Shown: positions 12,501-20,118, counted from the first letter of the stretch. The stretch: 64,000 bases of DNA from Asterias amurensis (GCF_032118995.1 NC_092661.1:8742494-8806493), one strand, 5' to 3'. A program made the numbers and translations. Notes: generated by a model not told the origin, from the sequence alone.

Positions 12501-12875
12501 CGCGCACAGCATACCCTTATAAGGAGTTGTTTACCCGAGGGCGGCAGAGGGCCTTACCATTTCATAGCTGGAGGGGTGTTATGTTGAAAGAAATCATTTT
12601 TTATTGAAAAGTGTTGATGTTTTTGACCGAAAAGGTATTTATGAATGGGAATCAAAGTGTGTTGAATCGGTTTTCAACTAGTGGTTTAAACTTCGAAATT
12701 ATCAAGAACTACATGTAGGCCTCGTTGGGATTAAACCACTAGTTTAAAACCTCTTCACCACACACTGATTCCCTTATTTAAAGGTAAAAAGATATATAAA
12801 GTATTTTCTTGATAATTTCCTTGACCCGTATTTCTCAGGTGGGTATTCTATGAGGTTTGGAAGACGGAGACATGA
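372..12875 (+). CDS. SMS: Spermine synthase, 3' eight exons (5' end lies outside the window)
   Basis: Aminopropyltransferase that makes spermine from spermidine and decarboxylated S-adenosylmethionine in the cytosol. Exons read from the sequence: 372-515, 1546-1721, 2929-3083, 3978-4067, 5230-5341, 6092-6171, 11761-11876, 12839-12875 (stop TGA 12873-12875). Phases join without a break and give 302 residues; human SMS has about 366, so roughly 60 N-terminal residues lie upstream. Recognisable segments are [31 protein letters not shown], the nucleotide-binding loop LGAGDGG (human GGGDGG), the catalytic-Asp segment [25 protein letters not shown], and the C-terminal VPSYLEM plus WVFYEVWK. Most introns are ordinary GT-AG. 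The introns after 3083 and after 11876 have U12-type signals. Introns are packed with MITEs and one LTR element. Identification is by recalled similarity to human SMS along the whole length. Confidence 0.94.
846..1374. repeat. Large foldback (inverted repeat) in SMS intron
   Basis: The left arm around CAAATTTTCAAAGCTTCATA, CAACAGATTCACATTC and ATATTCTTCACAAAT is mirrored by the right arm (ATTTGTGAAGAATATATG, GAATGTGAATCTGTTG, TATGAGGCTTTGAAAATTT). The pairing covers most of about 530 bp with a short unpaired centre. Typical of a foldback MITE. Confidence 0.75.
1744..2088 (+). mobile_element. TTAA-MITE family A, full copy in SMS intron
   Basis: Flanked by TTAA at 1740-1743 and 2089-2092. Ends are AGGCAGTGGACACTATTGG and the inverse CCAAAGGTGTCCAGTGTCT. 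It starts 22 bp past an SMS splice donor. Confidence 0.85.
2325..2850. repeat. GGCACCAAGGCC dispersed repeat (family R), split by a MITE
   Basis: 2325-2403 (GGTCAAAGCCATTTTC, GAGCACTCCCATTGGAA) and 2772-2850 (GGGCACCAAGGCC, AGACCAGGGGCAACAGAG) are the two halves of one repeat seen uninterrupted at 56270-56400. The family C MITE at 2404-2771 separates them. Confidence 0.7.
2404..2771. mobile_element. Palindromic TTAA-MITE family C, copy 1
   Basis: Begins AGGAACACGTTGCCTTGG after TTAA (2400-2403). The two halves are near-perfect reverse complements that meet in a TTGACTCCCATAAATGGCC centre. The right end is shortened. Nested in family R. Confidence 0.85.
3084..3977 (+). other. SMS: AT-AC U12-type intron of SMS
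   Basis: The exon ends with GAA at 3081-3083. The intron starts ATATCCTTTTT, the minor-spliceosome AT-AC donor. It ends TTCCTTAAC (3958-3966, perfect U12 branch-site consensus), then TCTGGACTTAC, with AC at 3976-3977. The branch adenosine lies about 12 nt from the acceptor, inside the usual U12 range. Joining here gives MVE then [13 protein letters not shown], which follows human SMS (MVEIDQMVIDGCKKY). No GT-AG alternative keeps that alignment. Confidence 0.92.
3150..3540. repeat. Dispersed SINE-like repeat inside the AT-AC intron
   Basis: Contains AACACCGGGGCAAACCTC, AACGCACTGGGTTCTTTTAC, TTTACGTTCCATCTGAAGGA and a tRNA-B-box-like tail (CTGGACTTAAACCCACACTC). I recognise these strings as a repeat type seen in several marine deuterostomes; the family name is not known to me. 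Confidence 0.5.
4098..4310. repeat. Foldback element in SMS intron
   Basis: Terminal inverted repeats CAATAGACCGATCCATTAGG (4098 upwards) and TATAGGATCGGTCTATTG (to 4310), about 20 bp each with one or two mismatches. The interior is about 170 bp with no coding potential. Confidence 0.75.
4307..4425 (-). repeat. Family R dispersed repeat fragment
   Basis: TGTCATTGCCTTGGTGCTCTT and GAGGTGCCCTTTACCAAG match the family R copies at 23090-23220 and 63300-63420. A family B MITE follows directly. Confidence 0.6.
4430..4783. mobile_element. TTAA-MITE family B, full copy in SMS intron
   Basis: TTAA at 4426-4429 and 4784-4787. Ends are AGCCATTATACACTTTCG and the inverse CGAAAGTGTCCAATGGCT. The interior has ACAGAAGGTAATGGTGAAAG and a TTTCACAGGTTTGTT segment. 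Confidence 0.85.
5402..5590. mobile_element. TTAA-MITE family B, half copy
   Basis: The left half only (TTAAAGCCATTATACACATT to ATCGAGTTTTACGGATTG), followed by unrelated sequence. It is a truncated copy in the next SMS intron. Confidence 0.75.
5640..5797 (-). mobile_element. tRNA-derived SINE (family S2)
   Basis: On the minus strand it reads GGTAGTCTAGTTGGTAAGAC (A-box-like), then GGGTTCGAATCCC (perfect B box), then a body with GTATACAGTGCTAACACACA. A related copy lies at 62570-62825. The tRNA head does not fold as a full tRNA, so a SINE rather than a tRNA gene. Confidence 0.7.
6401..6498 (-). repeat. LTR of the Ty3/gypsy element (downstream LTR in element orientation)
   Basis: A 98-bp direct repeat, identical to 11150-11247, starting TGTAACAATATCG and ending CCATAACA on the plus strand. 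The host duplication ACCTG lies immediately before it. Confidence 0.93.
6856..11058 (-). CDS. gag-pol polyprotein of the Ty3/gypsy element
   Basis: One 1400-codon frame. Order of parts: a gag-like region (about residues 1-250); two CCHC-type knuckles around CKYCGKSH and [14 protein letters not shown] (about 268-308); an aspartic protease with VDSGASVNI (about 360); a reverse transcriptase with [12 protein letters not shown] and VADDILVYG (about 590-665); an RNase H with [12 protein letters not shown] (about 800); an integrase with an HHCC zinc finger ending CDVC and a catalytic core with GTDLF, SDNGPQF and NGKAES (about 1010-1200); and a C-terminal tail. Domain order protease-RT-RNase H-integrase is that of Ty3/gypsy. 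The frame reads through as one product, with no separate gag. The element looks whole. Confidence 0.93.
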   Translation of the reverse strand: MATGHAGSPLAEDNVGEQLNADENIGPGNQQHGAVPKGPAPVGGIRPPAPMQVSRGVIENWKTWKQMWSNYGIVTQLQKQTPAYRTALFLHAIGSQGLEIYNSFNFPNEDDSRDLDKILKAFDKYAIGEVNETYERYLFNKRQQESGESFETYLAALRSLAKTCNFCECMSSSLVRDKIVLGIGDSNTRKRLLQERNLTLSTCIDICKSMESAESQLKAFTAPLNTNDGAQAVHRVTDKRQGPKQKYKQRSKLGEGQHKTGKSTQEVKKCKYCGKSHAKDRNLCPAYGQTCKACGKNNHFATVCRKKNIHALGTTYADGSASDSSTEYIYDVTLVNAVQPNKEDVYVEMHIDGKPINFQVDSGASVNIISKNCLKGTTYTTTKNPKTLLMWNKSTLQAEGVCRLKLLNPKLNKKYSLEFVVVNNDLTPLLGSKASQQMDLITVNSENFHKAHINKVSTSSDHDKLPEERYGTVFDAKLGKLPGEVHLQTREDIMPVVLPPRRLPHAIKAKVKDELESMERSGVITAVQKPTQWVSQLVVAEKKNGALRICIDPRPLNKALKREHYQLPVIEDILPDLADARVFSKLDLSSAFWQLQLDEASSILTTFNTPFGRYRWCRLPFGTCVSSEIFQRRLHQALEGLTGIICVADDILVYGTGGSQKEAITDHDEKLEQLLKRCADMNIKLNKAKSVFRVNEILFLGHIVSSKGLKANPQKISAVTNMPAPTNVKEVQRLVGFVNYLGKFLPGLSETLEPIRQLTKPDIAWEWSDAQENAFIKVKKMVCHAPILQFYNPKDELTVQCDASGVGLGAALLQNGHPIAYASRAVTDTETRYASIEKEMLAVVFAMERFHQYTFGRFTSVVSDHKPLEMIMKKPLVKAPKRLQGMLLRLQKYDFAITYCPGKRMYLADTLSRAVGEQPPTHGQGDFEEVNMVSYLPIREERLTQIQKETAKDDNLQLLKQTITQGWPDERSTLPEQLKPYYSYRDELAIQDGMIFRGDRVVIPETLRKEMKDKTHSSHLGIDSCLRRARQSLFWPGMNSEIKHFISTCDVCRSMEIRQQKESLISHELATRPWERVGTDLFSLNDKDYLITVDYYSNFWEVDNLPDTTSATVIRKLKGHFARYGTPSQLVSDNGPQFTSTLFSQFSKEWDFEHLCSSPGNSKANGKAESAVKTAKRLLTKSAKSHTDPYLALLDHRNTPTQGLATSPTQRLMNRRTRTLLPTTANLLKPKVIDEHDRMKQRVRKQADYYNNSAKTLTPLDEGDTVRMQPLIQGQKGWDKATVMRRLDERSYIVETPTGRYRRNRMHLRKTVENPPVSPDTNKNNSCKASRGDISSPAECTQEPMNPMEKPGPLQTNKQLNMDKSTPKPKPDTNTDLGASIKTRSGRVVTKPKHLKDYIP
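11150..11247 (-). repeat. LTR of the Ty3/gypsy element (upstream LTR in element orientation)
   Basis: Second 98-bp LTR, identical to 6401-6498. It is followed at 11248 by the target duplication ACCTG. On the minus strand the sequence after it begins TGGTGGCAGCG, the probable primer-binding site. Confidence 0.93.
11308..11410 (-). repeat. Family R dispersed repeat fragment
   Basis: ACAGGAGGCAATGGCCGAAG and CTGGCCTTGGTGCCCCTTGA resemble other family R copies. It lies between the LTR element and the next SMS exon. Confidence 0.5.
11877..12838 (+). other. SMS: GT-AG U12-type last intron of SMS
   Basis: The donor is GTATCCTTG after ...GAAAT. The branch site TTCCTTGAC lies at 12817-12825 and the acceptor TTCTCAG ends at 12838, about 14 nt past the branch adenosine. 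There is no strong polypyrimidine tract, as is usual for U12 introns. Joining gives [16 protein letters not shown] and stop, matching the human C-terminus SYLELWVFYTVWKKAKP. The last exon has only 37 coding bases. Confidence 0.88.
12309..12780. repeat. Dispersed repeat (family J) in last SMS intron
   Basis: Shares CCTATTGGTGGAGAGCACGT, TGTTTATAACC and GCATTTATGAATGGGAAT-like strings with 31346-31780. The right part has an inverted pair around AACCACTAGTTTAAA / TTTCAACTAGTGGTTTAAA. No coding potential. Confidence 0.6.
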
Positions 12876-13002
12876 ACAAATGGTGATTGGTTTAAAACTA
12901 TGCAGTTGAAAGCATCAGGTTGGATACTAATTATTTGTTTAGTTTGGTAAAAAAGGAGCTTTTTAATACTGGGGTTGGTGGGTAATTATTAAACTAGGTT
13001 AA

Positions 13003-13378
13003 AGACACTATTTGTAATTGTCAAAGACCAGTCTTCTCACTTGGTGAATCTCAACATGTGCACAAAATAACAAACCTGTGAAAATTTGAACTCAATTGGT
13101 CGTCAAAGTTGTGAGATAATAATGGAAGAAAAAACACCCTTGTCACACGAAGTTGTGTGCTTTCAGATGCTTGATTTCGGGACCTCTAATTCTGAGGTCT
13201 CGTAATCAAACTCAAATATTTTAGATGAAAATTACTTCTTTCTCAAAAACTATGTTACTTCAGAGGGAGCAGTTTCTCAAAATGTTTTATACTACCACAG
13301 CTCTTCATTGCCTGTTACCAAGTAAGTTTTTATGCTAACAATTATTTTGAGAAATTACCAATAGTGTCCAGTGCCATT
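13003..13378 (-). mobile_element. TTAA-MITE family A, full copy downstream of SMS
   Basis: TTAA at 12999-13002 and 13379-13382. It carries the family interior (AACAAACCTGTGAAAATTTG, GGGACCTCTAATTCTGAGGTC). It may lie within the SMS 3' UTR. Confidence 0.85.
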
Positions 13379-13382
13379 TAAG

Positions 13383-14306
13383 CTGCTAGTTGCTGAAGGC
13401 GAGTACATTGTAGTCACGAATCTACACTTTAGAGTCTATTCTCCCCAATTAATTATGTAACAGTTTCAATGAAACTTTCAATTGGGTTTCTCAATAAGAA
13501 TAACACTATCTAATTTGTTAAAAACAAATTCAAACGAAGGAATTGGTTACTTTTTATATAACTATTTTGCTAAATATAAAGGCATACTTTATAGTGCTTG
13601 CAACATTATCGAGTATAATGTCAGTCTGCCCAGTTAACAATAAATAAATGTATTACTAATGTGATTTATTTTAACTGGTAAATGTTTAACATATTTTCAG
13701 CTGTGTTTTGCTGCACACCATGTTATCTTTCAGTCAAGTTGAACTATTTATTTTGGTTTGTAACAAACCGTCAGTTCAAGTTATTTGTTACAAATCTACA
13801 GTTGAGTGTAGATTCGTAACAAATTATCTACACTTTCATCAATAGAGTGACATCACAAAAATAGTTTAATTTGTAATAATTTAAGATTTGTAATAATTTT
13901 TTAATTATAATCTTTCAGTTTTCAATGTATCTTTTTTCAGTTTGTTGAGCTGCGATAATTTCCATTCTGAAATTCTCTTTTAATTTGCAAATAAATAGGA
14001 ATGAATTCCTTTTTATTAGTGACTGTTCAATATTACCACCGCTGTTAGTTTATGCTGGGTTTTGTAGTGTGTAGAGTTAATTGAAGCCATACCAATAATT
14101 GGTCAGGCAAAGAGGTGCCTTTTTTAATAAATGTATATATAATTATTGCACTTAGAATATAGAAAATAATTTTGGTTTTGTTTTACCCTTGCACCGAGGT
14201 CTTTGAAAGCCAATGGCATTAGAGCCAACAAAACATCCTTTCCATAAGTTAACAAGAATTTTTTTTAAAGCACCTTCCTTAGTTTGAATATATTGTTTTA
14301 CAACTC
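13383..14306. other. AT-rich, no gene seen; possible SMS 3' end
   Basis: Nothing coding. AATAAA-type hexamers occur near 13642 and 13990 and could end the SMS transcript; this is not proven. Confidence 0.4.
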
Positions 14307-14307
14307 A

Positions 14308-14873
14308 GTCCAATTTCATAAAGGCTGTAAGCACAAAAACTTGTTTAGCACAAAAAAACATTTGCTTAGCAAAATTAGGTTACCAGCCTGCAAACCATAC
14401 AGTTCTGATTGCTGCAACTGCCACCTTGGTCATTTCTTGCTTAGCTTAGAAATTTGCTTGGCAGAACTTTCTGTTTTAAATGCAGTGGACACTATTGGTA
14501 ATTGTCAAAGACTAGCCTTCACAGTTGGTGTATCTCAACATATGCATAAAATAACAAGCCTGTAGAAATTTGAGCTCAATCGGTCTTCGAACTTGCGAGA
14601 TAATAATGAAAGAAAAAAACACCCATGTCAAACGAAGTTGTGTGCGTTTAGATGGTTGATTTCAAGTTCTAAATCTGAGGTCTCGAAATCAAATTCGTGG
14701 AAAATTACTTCTTTCTTGAAAACTATGGCACTTCAGAGGGAGCCGTTTCTCACAATGTTTTATACCATCAACCTCTCCCCATTACTCGTCACCAAGAAAG
14801 GTTTTATGCTAATAATTATTTTGAGTAATTACCAATAGTATCCACTGCCTTTAGCAGCTCTACGAAATTAAGC
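14308..14873. mobile_element. TIR element family G, interrupted by a MITE
   Basis: The left end is CCAATTTCATAAAGGCTG and the right end is GCAGCTCTACGAAATTAAGCC. The family A MITE at 14480-14851 splits it at a TTAA-like site, so family G is the older of the two. Confidence 0.7.
14480..14851 (-). mobile_element. TTAA-MITE family A, nested in family G
   Basis: Preceded by TTAA (14476-14479). It begins ATGCAGTGGACACTATTGG and ends CCAATAGTATCCACTGCCT. The following bases are TTAG, one change from TTAA. Confidence 0.85.
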
Positions 14874-14881
14874 CCAGTGCT

Positions 14882-15053
14882 CAATTTCATAGAGCTGCTT
14901 AGGCAGATATTTCTGCTAACCAGTTTTGTGCTAAGCACAGTAGCAGGAAACCAGTCAGGGGAAAGATTCGACATAGTATTTTGACTGGTAAACTTATTCT
15001 GGTAAGCATAATATTTTGTTCGTGCTTTTAAAGGAGATCTATGAAAGTGGGCC
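14882..15053. mobile_element. TIR element family G, copy 2
   Basis: CAATTTCATAGAGCTGCTTAGG at the left pairs with GGAGATCTATGAAAGTGGGCC at the right. The inner GACTGGTAAACTTATTCTGG also occurs in the copies at 37585 and 42005. Confidence 0.75.
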
Positions 15054-15961
15054 CTGATATCATGTATCATACACAGTACTGGACAATAATACGATCTGAT
15101 TGTCATGAGAGTGTCATCCGCTATTTTTATATCAGTAAAGAATAAACAAAAAGTGGGTAACCATAACAGAGTTCAAGTCTCCAATAATTTTCAAAGGAAA
15201 TCGGATTTGATTTACAAAAAAAAAATGGATTTTTTTATTGTCAAAGAATGTACCAAAATATTGGTAAAGAATAAACCAAAAAGTTCAAAACCATAACAAA
15301 CTTAGTCTCCAATAATTTAACAAAGGAAGTCAAATTTGATTTTAGATCAAATCTTTAATGACAAAAATAGTAAAGCTCTACTCATAGCTCTATGGCTCTA
15401 CTATAGTAGGCACGCATTAAACTTTATAAAACATTTGTTTACACTTTTAATAGAAAACTTTACACGTACTAGGTGTTAAAAATGAGAGAAGTAACCTTAC
15501 TGATGTATTGTACAAAACACTGGGCCTTCGGAACTTCTTTAAAAAAAAAAATTCTTTTTCTAATCCCCTCTCTGTACCTGTTTATTTATTTTGATTTTTC
15601 TCGTGGAGGGGAGAAATGTTTCAGTCTTGATCCAAGTTGTCATTTTATGTTTTAACTGTTCCAAGTGAGGATCCCCCCCCCCCCGAAAAAGGTGGGTTGA
15701 AAATAGCTGTCTCAACAGATTTTCTTACACCCCCCCCCTCCCCCCCCCCCCATTCCCCTTTTTCCAGGCTGTACTTTTAAATAAGCTGGATGGTTCTTTT
15801 CAGAACTAAGTAGTCTCTGCAGCAGTGGAAAAAATAGCAAGACAATTTCCAAAAGAACAAATCTTCACGGCAAAGTACATACATGGCTTACAGTATTAGT
15901 TATCACACAAGTCCAGGCCAAAGACCGTAATTGGGTATGAGACACAGATGCAGATGCACTA
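15054..15961. other. No gene; low-complexity tracts
   Basis: AT-rich sequence with an imperfect tandem pair around 15130-15300 (AAAGAATAAAC and CAATAATTT repeated) and C-rich tracts near 15670 and 15730. Confidence 0.5.
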
Positions 15962-16296
15962 GCCCATATTTTCTTAGCCTTGCTCAAGGCAGTTAAATTT
16001 TTCACTCTGAAAAACTCGCCCATATACACTGTGTGTAATGTGTGTAACCACATCGCACGACACAACGCCCCAGTACACTAGCCGCATGCAGTACGGCCTC
16101 CGCATGCGGATAGGTGGTACAAGTGCGGGTGACTTGTGCAAAGTAGTCGTACGACAGGTGTTGAGGGATGCAACAGTGTATACGGTTGGGTCATGCGGTG
16201 TGATTACACACACTTCGCAGTGTATATGGTTGGGTTTACAACGGCGTCTTTTTGAAGTGAATAATGCGACTGCCTTGAGCAAGGCTAATATTTTCT
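15962..16296. repeat. Foldback element
   Basis: TTCTTAGCCTTGCTCAAGGCAG near 15970 pairs with CTGCCTTGAGCAAGGCTAA near 16270. The interior repeats TGTGTGTAAT / GTGTGATTACACAC-like pieces. The long frames on both strands here come from the palindrome. Confidence 0.65.
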
Positions 16297-16543
16297 TAGT
16301 CCACAAGTGTGCATCTGATACCAAGTTTATCTTACAAGCAAACTTGGCGTGCAGATTACTGCATTGTGTGGTGTTGGAACAGCTGTACATTTGGCGTAAT
16401 CTATTGAGTTAGACAAGGGCAAAACCCAGGTTGTGATATGGGTTGTGTGATATACATGTAGGTTTATATCACACCTCTTAAGTGGCGTTTGAAGCTTTGC
16501 ATGATGTGAAGAATAAGAGTAACCCCTATATATATAAAAAGTA

Positions 16544-16753
16544 GACTTGCGGGTACAACCACTGTGTAAAATCTCTTTTAAGGGGAGTGTTGTCTCTGAA
16601 AAGAGCCGGTTTGATCTCGACGTTCCGGACAGTATACAGTTTCTTCTGAAGATGAGCCGAGTATGCTGTTCGAAACGTCAAGACCACACCGGCTCTTTTC
16701 AGAGCCAACACTACCACAAAACAGATTTTACACATGGTACCCGCAAGTCTAGT
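16544..16753. repeat. Foldback with a strong central hairpin
   Basis: The outer arms AGACTTGCGGGTAC / GTACCCGCAAGTCT and TCTGAAAAGAGCCGGT / ACCGGCTCTTTTCAGA pair. The centre GACGTTCCGGACAGTATAC pairs with GTATGCTGTTCGAAACGTC around a 23-base loop holding TTCTGAAGATGAGC. Confidence 0.8.
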
Positions 16754-16756
16754 AGT

Positions 16757-17005
16757 TATATTATAAGTTATCACACAAGCGCGAGTGGAATACGGAAAAA
16801 TATAGCGCTTCGGCCTCGTTTTTCGTTTTTTTTTCGTATTTCCACGAGCGCGCGTGTGATAACGTATTTATCTTCAAGCAAACTTGGCGCGTGACATAGA
16901 ACACACAAGACGCATGGTAGTGATATTAGCCGTGCAATATAGGTTTTTATCACCACTCCATTCTGCCAATCTGATTGGAGGATTAGCGCGTACTTGAAGA
17001 TAATA
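16757..17005 (+). repeat. Foldback element family K, copy 1
   Basis: GTTATCACACAAGCGCGAGTG and CACGAGCGCGCGTGTGATAAC form the inverted core. The tail CTCCATTCTGCCAATCTGAT continues to a GCGC end. A reverse-oriented relative lies at 32765-33055. Confidence 0.75.
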
Positions 17006-17109
17006 ATATTTATAGTTACTCTTATCACACCTCTTGTTGCTATGGGCCCACCAATCAGATTTGAGTATTAAAATAAGTTTGCCTGTAGATATATTGTGTA
17101 CCCGCAAAA

Positions 17110-18412
17110 TGAATATATTGAATGTGTAGTTACTCCATCAATAACATTCCTGCATGATTCCAAAAAGTAGTTTGTGAATACATCTTAAATTTAGAATTTA
17201 CAAAACAATTTTTGTATAATGAAAACAGTACACAAAAAAACAGCTTAAAAGTGGTCAACATCAAATGTTCAAAAGAACCAGGATTTAGCACCCCGAAAAA
17301 AATGAGTACATTTATAAATAAATTAATATGTTTTGAACAATCTATAATGAAGAAAAATGTATATTTAAATAACATTTATCAATATCTCTGAAAAAAGAAT
17401 GAACAAAGACAGCCAGAAACTGAATAAATCTACACAAAAAACTTTCCAAAATAACAAACAATATGTCAAAATGGGGGGGGGGGGTGCTAATGCTTGTTAT
17501 TCCAGAGCTACATGTCAACAGTTTTTTACAGGACCCGAAGCCATTACTTCTTTTTCATGTCATGACATAAAAATAATAAATTGACAAATTCCATAAAAGG
17601 CACAGTCGCATGTATCACATGTATGATCACATACCCTAAAATAGATCAAGAAACAACATTATGATTGCTTTGATCAAAATTAAGCCTAGCTCGTTTATTT
17701 AGCCGCTTTTAGTGATTTAGGCCTAATTATTTTTAAGTACAACAAGCCTTGCTTCATATCAAGTTTTAGGTATCATACAGTACTGGTGAGGATAAAAAAC
17801 ATCATTAAATATTAGTTTTGATTAAGAAGTTCATACTCGAATAACTTTATCTGGATTCACCTTATTAGCAAACGATGTTCGGTGGGTCTGTACAGGTTTT
17901 CTTTTATGACAAATAAAGTTGTTATTCACACAATAAACACACAAAAAAAGTAAACTTTTTTGTTATTGTTTACTAGTAAATTTGATATAATTTTCGGTTT
18001 GGTTGTTTGTGTTACCATGTACGCATTTATTTATTTTATTTATGTACTCTAGTATGTTTATTGAAAACTAAAGACTAATATGAATATGAATATTGACTCA
18101 TTGAACAACCTGCAGCACACTGAAAATGTGCTTATCCATGTCTTCCATTTTGGGAGGCAAAATATATGTGCCAAATATATCGGCACATTTTTACTCATTT
18201 TGGACCTGGTCAAGATAAACAAAACTGTGGTAGGTCCACTAGAAAATTTATGCGTGTGGATTGCCCACAAGAATCGAAGGGAGTCAAGTTGTACACAAAT
18301 GAATTGACTCCCATAATGGCAGAAATGGTAGATGCGCAATTTTGCGAGGGTGCAATCCGCATTGAGCTAGGAGTAAAAAATGTTCACCTAAAATGTGTCA
18401 CTCTTTCACTTA
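17110..18412. other. AT-rich intergenic, nothing recognised
   Basis: No exon or repeat end was identified. A G11 run lies near 17475. Confidence 0.4.
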
Positions 18413-18416
18413 TTAA

Positions 18417-18795
18417 ACACAATGGACACTATTGGTAAATGTCAAAGACCAGTCTTCTCACTTGGTGTATCTCAACATATGCATAAAATAACAAACCTGT
18501 GAAAATTTGAGCTTGATTGGTCGTCGGAGTTGCGAGATAACTATGAAAGAAAAAAACACCCTTGTCACACAAAGTTGTGTGCTTTCAGATGCTTGATTTT
18601 GACACCTCAAATTCTAAACTTGAGGTCTCAAAATCGAATTCGTGGAAAATTACTACTTTATCGAAAGCTACATTACTTCAGAGGGAGCTGTTTCTCACAA
18701 TGTTTTACACTATCAACCTCTCCCCATTACTCATTACCAAGTGAGGTTTTTTGCTGATAATTATTTTAAGTAATTACTAATAGTGTCCACTGCCT
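18417..18795 (-). mobile_element. TTAA-MITE family A, full copy
   Basis: TTAA at 18413-18416 and 18796-18799. Ends ACACAATGGACACTATTGG and CTAATAGTGTCCACTGCCT. Confidence 0.87.
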
Positions 18796-18961
18796 TTAAG
18801 TAACACATTTTTTTGTAAATATTTATGTACAAAAAGCATTTATACACAGCACACACTATTGTTTCAAATCCAGCCTAATCTGTTAAAACTTATAAAAGCA
18901 CTGTCTTCTTTGCACGCTTGAGTACATTGTTATGGGTACATTACATCTTTGCTAGGTTGGT

Positions 18962-19245
18962 GTAATCAAAGTAAAAAGGGGCGTGGCATTTCAGGGCGTG
19001 GCATTTCAGGGCTTGATTACAAAGTAAAAGGGGGCGTGGCATTTCATTGCTTGATTACAAAGTAATGAGGGGGGTGGCATGAGTACAAAGTAAAAAGGGG
19101 CCAAGTGGCATTTGAGGGCTTGGTTAAGCAGTAAAAAGGGGTGTGGCGTTTCAGGGCTTGATTACAAAGTAATACGGGGCATGGCATTTCAGGGCATGAT
19201 TACAAAGTAAAAAGGGGCGTAGCATTTGAAAGAATGATTACAAAG
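18962..19245. repeat. Minisatellite, about 38-bp unit, roughly seven units
   Basis: The unit approximates AAAGGGGCGTGGCATTTCAG plus GGCTTGATTACAAAGTA. Copies differ by several bases each, and one unit carries an extra partial duplication. It lies downstream of the DUSP gene, possibly in its 3' UTR. Confidence 0.85.
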
Positions 19246-19572
19246 TCTGGAATCCTGCTCATTTGTGTTGAGCAGGAAATTGTTAGACAATATTTTCCGC
19301 TAAAAGGGACTGTGTGGCATCATGGTTTACTAAAAGCAGGCATGTGGCCGTACATGGTCTCTCACACACTTACAGAGAGCATGCTGCATGCTCAGTAACA
19401 TTCGGGGAGAATAAATAATTTCATGTTAAGCCAAAAGGCATGCTTTGATCATGACGACATAGTCCCTTAAAGCGGCTCTATGAAATTGGGCCCTGGTCTT
19501 GGTCCGAGTTCAAAATGATTGTCTTGCCCCTTCCAAGATAATGACACTCAAGGCCTGTAAACGACTCAATGA
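19246..19572. other. Probable DUSP 3' UTR
   Basis: Follows the DUSP stop on the minus strand. It contains a family G end fragment (AGCGGCTCTATGAAATTGGG) near 19470. No other feature. Confidence 0.4.
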
Positions 19573-20118
19573 TCACCACAATGTGTTCTTATACTCTGCT
19601 TCATAGACATCAGGTATCAGACCAATTCTTGAGTTCACCATCCTAACACTACTGTGACCAAACAAACACTTCTCATAAGAAATCAACTGAGTCCAGAACC
19701 CCAGATTAGGGCGGATAAGCGGCCGTCTTGCCTTGACATGAGCGTGCGCTTGACGTAGTGACATACGGTCATACTTCATCAGGTAGACTATACACAGAGT
19801 GGACGATCGACTGCGTCCCGCCCAGCAGTGTACAAGAACCCGTCCGCCCTTCTTCTTCACATCATGTATGATATCGGCGACTTTATCAAAGTAGTTGTAG
19901 AGCCCGGCAGATGGGACGTCATCAACTGGGATGCGAGTGGTTGTGATGTCTTTAGGATATTTGGGCATGGGGCACTGGTAGTTCAGTGTTACATTAATGA
20001 CGTGGGTGATCCCTCGAACTTGTAGGTGAGTGGGACTGCTGGCTCCGTAGGCGCTACTGATGAGCAGGAAATCTGTTAGTTCTGAAATAGTGTGGTAGGC
20101 AGACTTGGAAACCGCCAT
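19573..20118 (-). CDS. Dual-specificity phosphatase, DUSP14/18-like
   Basis: An intronless coding region of 181 codons. Atypical (MAP-kinase-phosphatase-like, no rhodanese domain) dual-specificity phosphatases remove phosphate from Ser/Thr and Tyr through a Cys-phosphate intermediate. The P-loop reads HCWAGRSRSS (about residues 96-105): catalytic Cys, five residues, then Arg-Ser. The likely general-acid Asp is in IPVDDVPSAG. KARRPLIRPNLGFW and the C-terminal PDVYE resemble human DUSP14 (KARRPVIRPNVGFW, PDVYE). Length fits the family (DUSP14 about 198). The start ATG is preceded on the minus strand by a likely 5' UTR splice acceptor (CCCTTTTCAG, exon from 20180) and a matching donor GTAAGT at 20753-20748, so a noncoding first exon lies above 20754. 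Orthology among DUSP14/18/21 is not resolved. Confidence 0.9.
   Translation of the reverse strand: MAVSKSAYHTISELTDFLLISSAYGASSPTHLQVRGITHVINVTLNYQCPMPKYPKDITTTRIPVDDVPSAGLYNYFDKVADIIHDVKKKGGRVLVHCWAGRSRSSTLCIVYLMKYDRMSLRQAHAHVKARRPLIRPNLGFWTQLISYEKCLFGHSSVRMVNSRIGLIPDVYEAEYKNTLW

Noticed and set aside
16610-16665. Functional hammerhead ribozyme
   Set aside because: Lacks the exact CTGATGA core and a convincing three-stem fold; kept only as a low-certainty finding.
18530-18757. Recurrent frames starting MRDN(Y/N)ERKK at several places
   Set aside because: They recur because family A MITEs are repeated. Frames are broken differently in each copy and resemble no protein.
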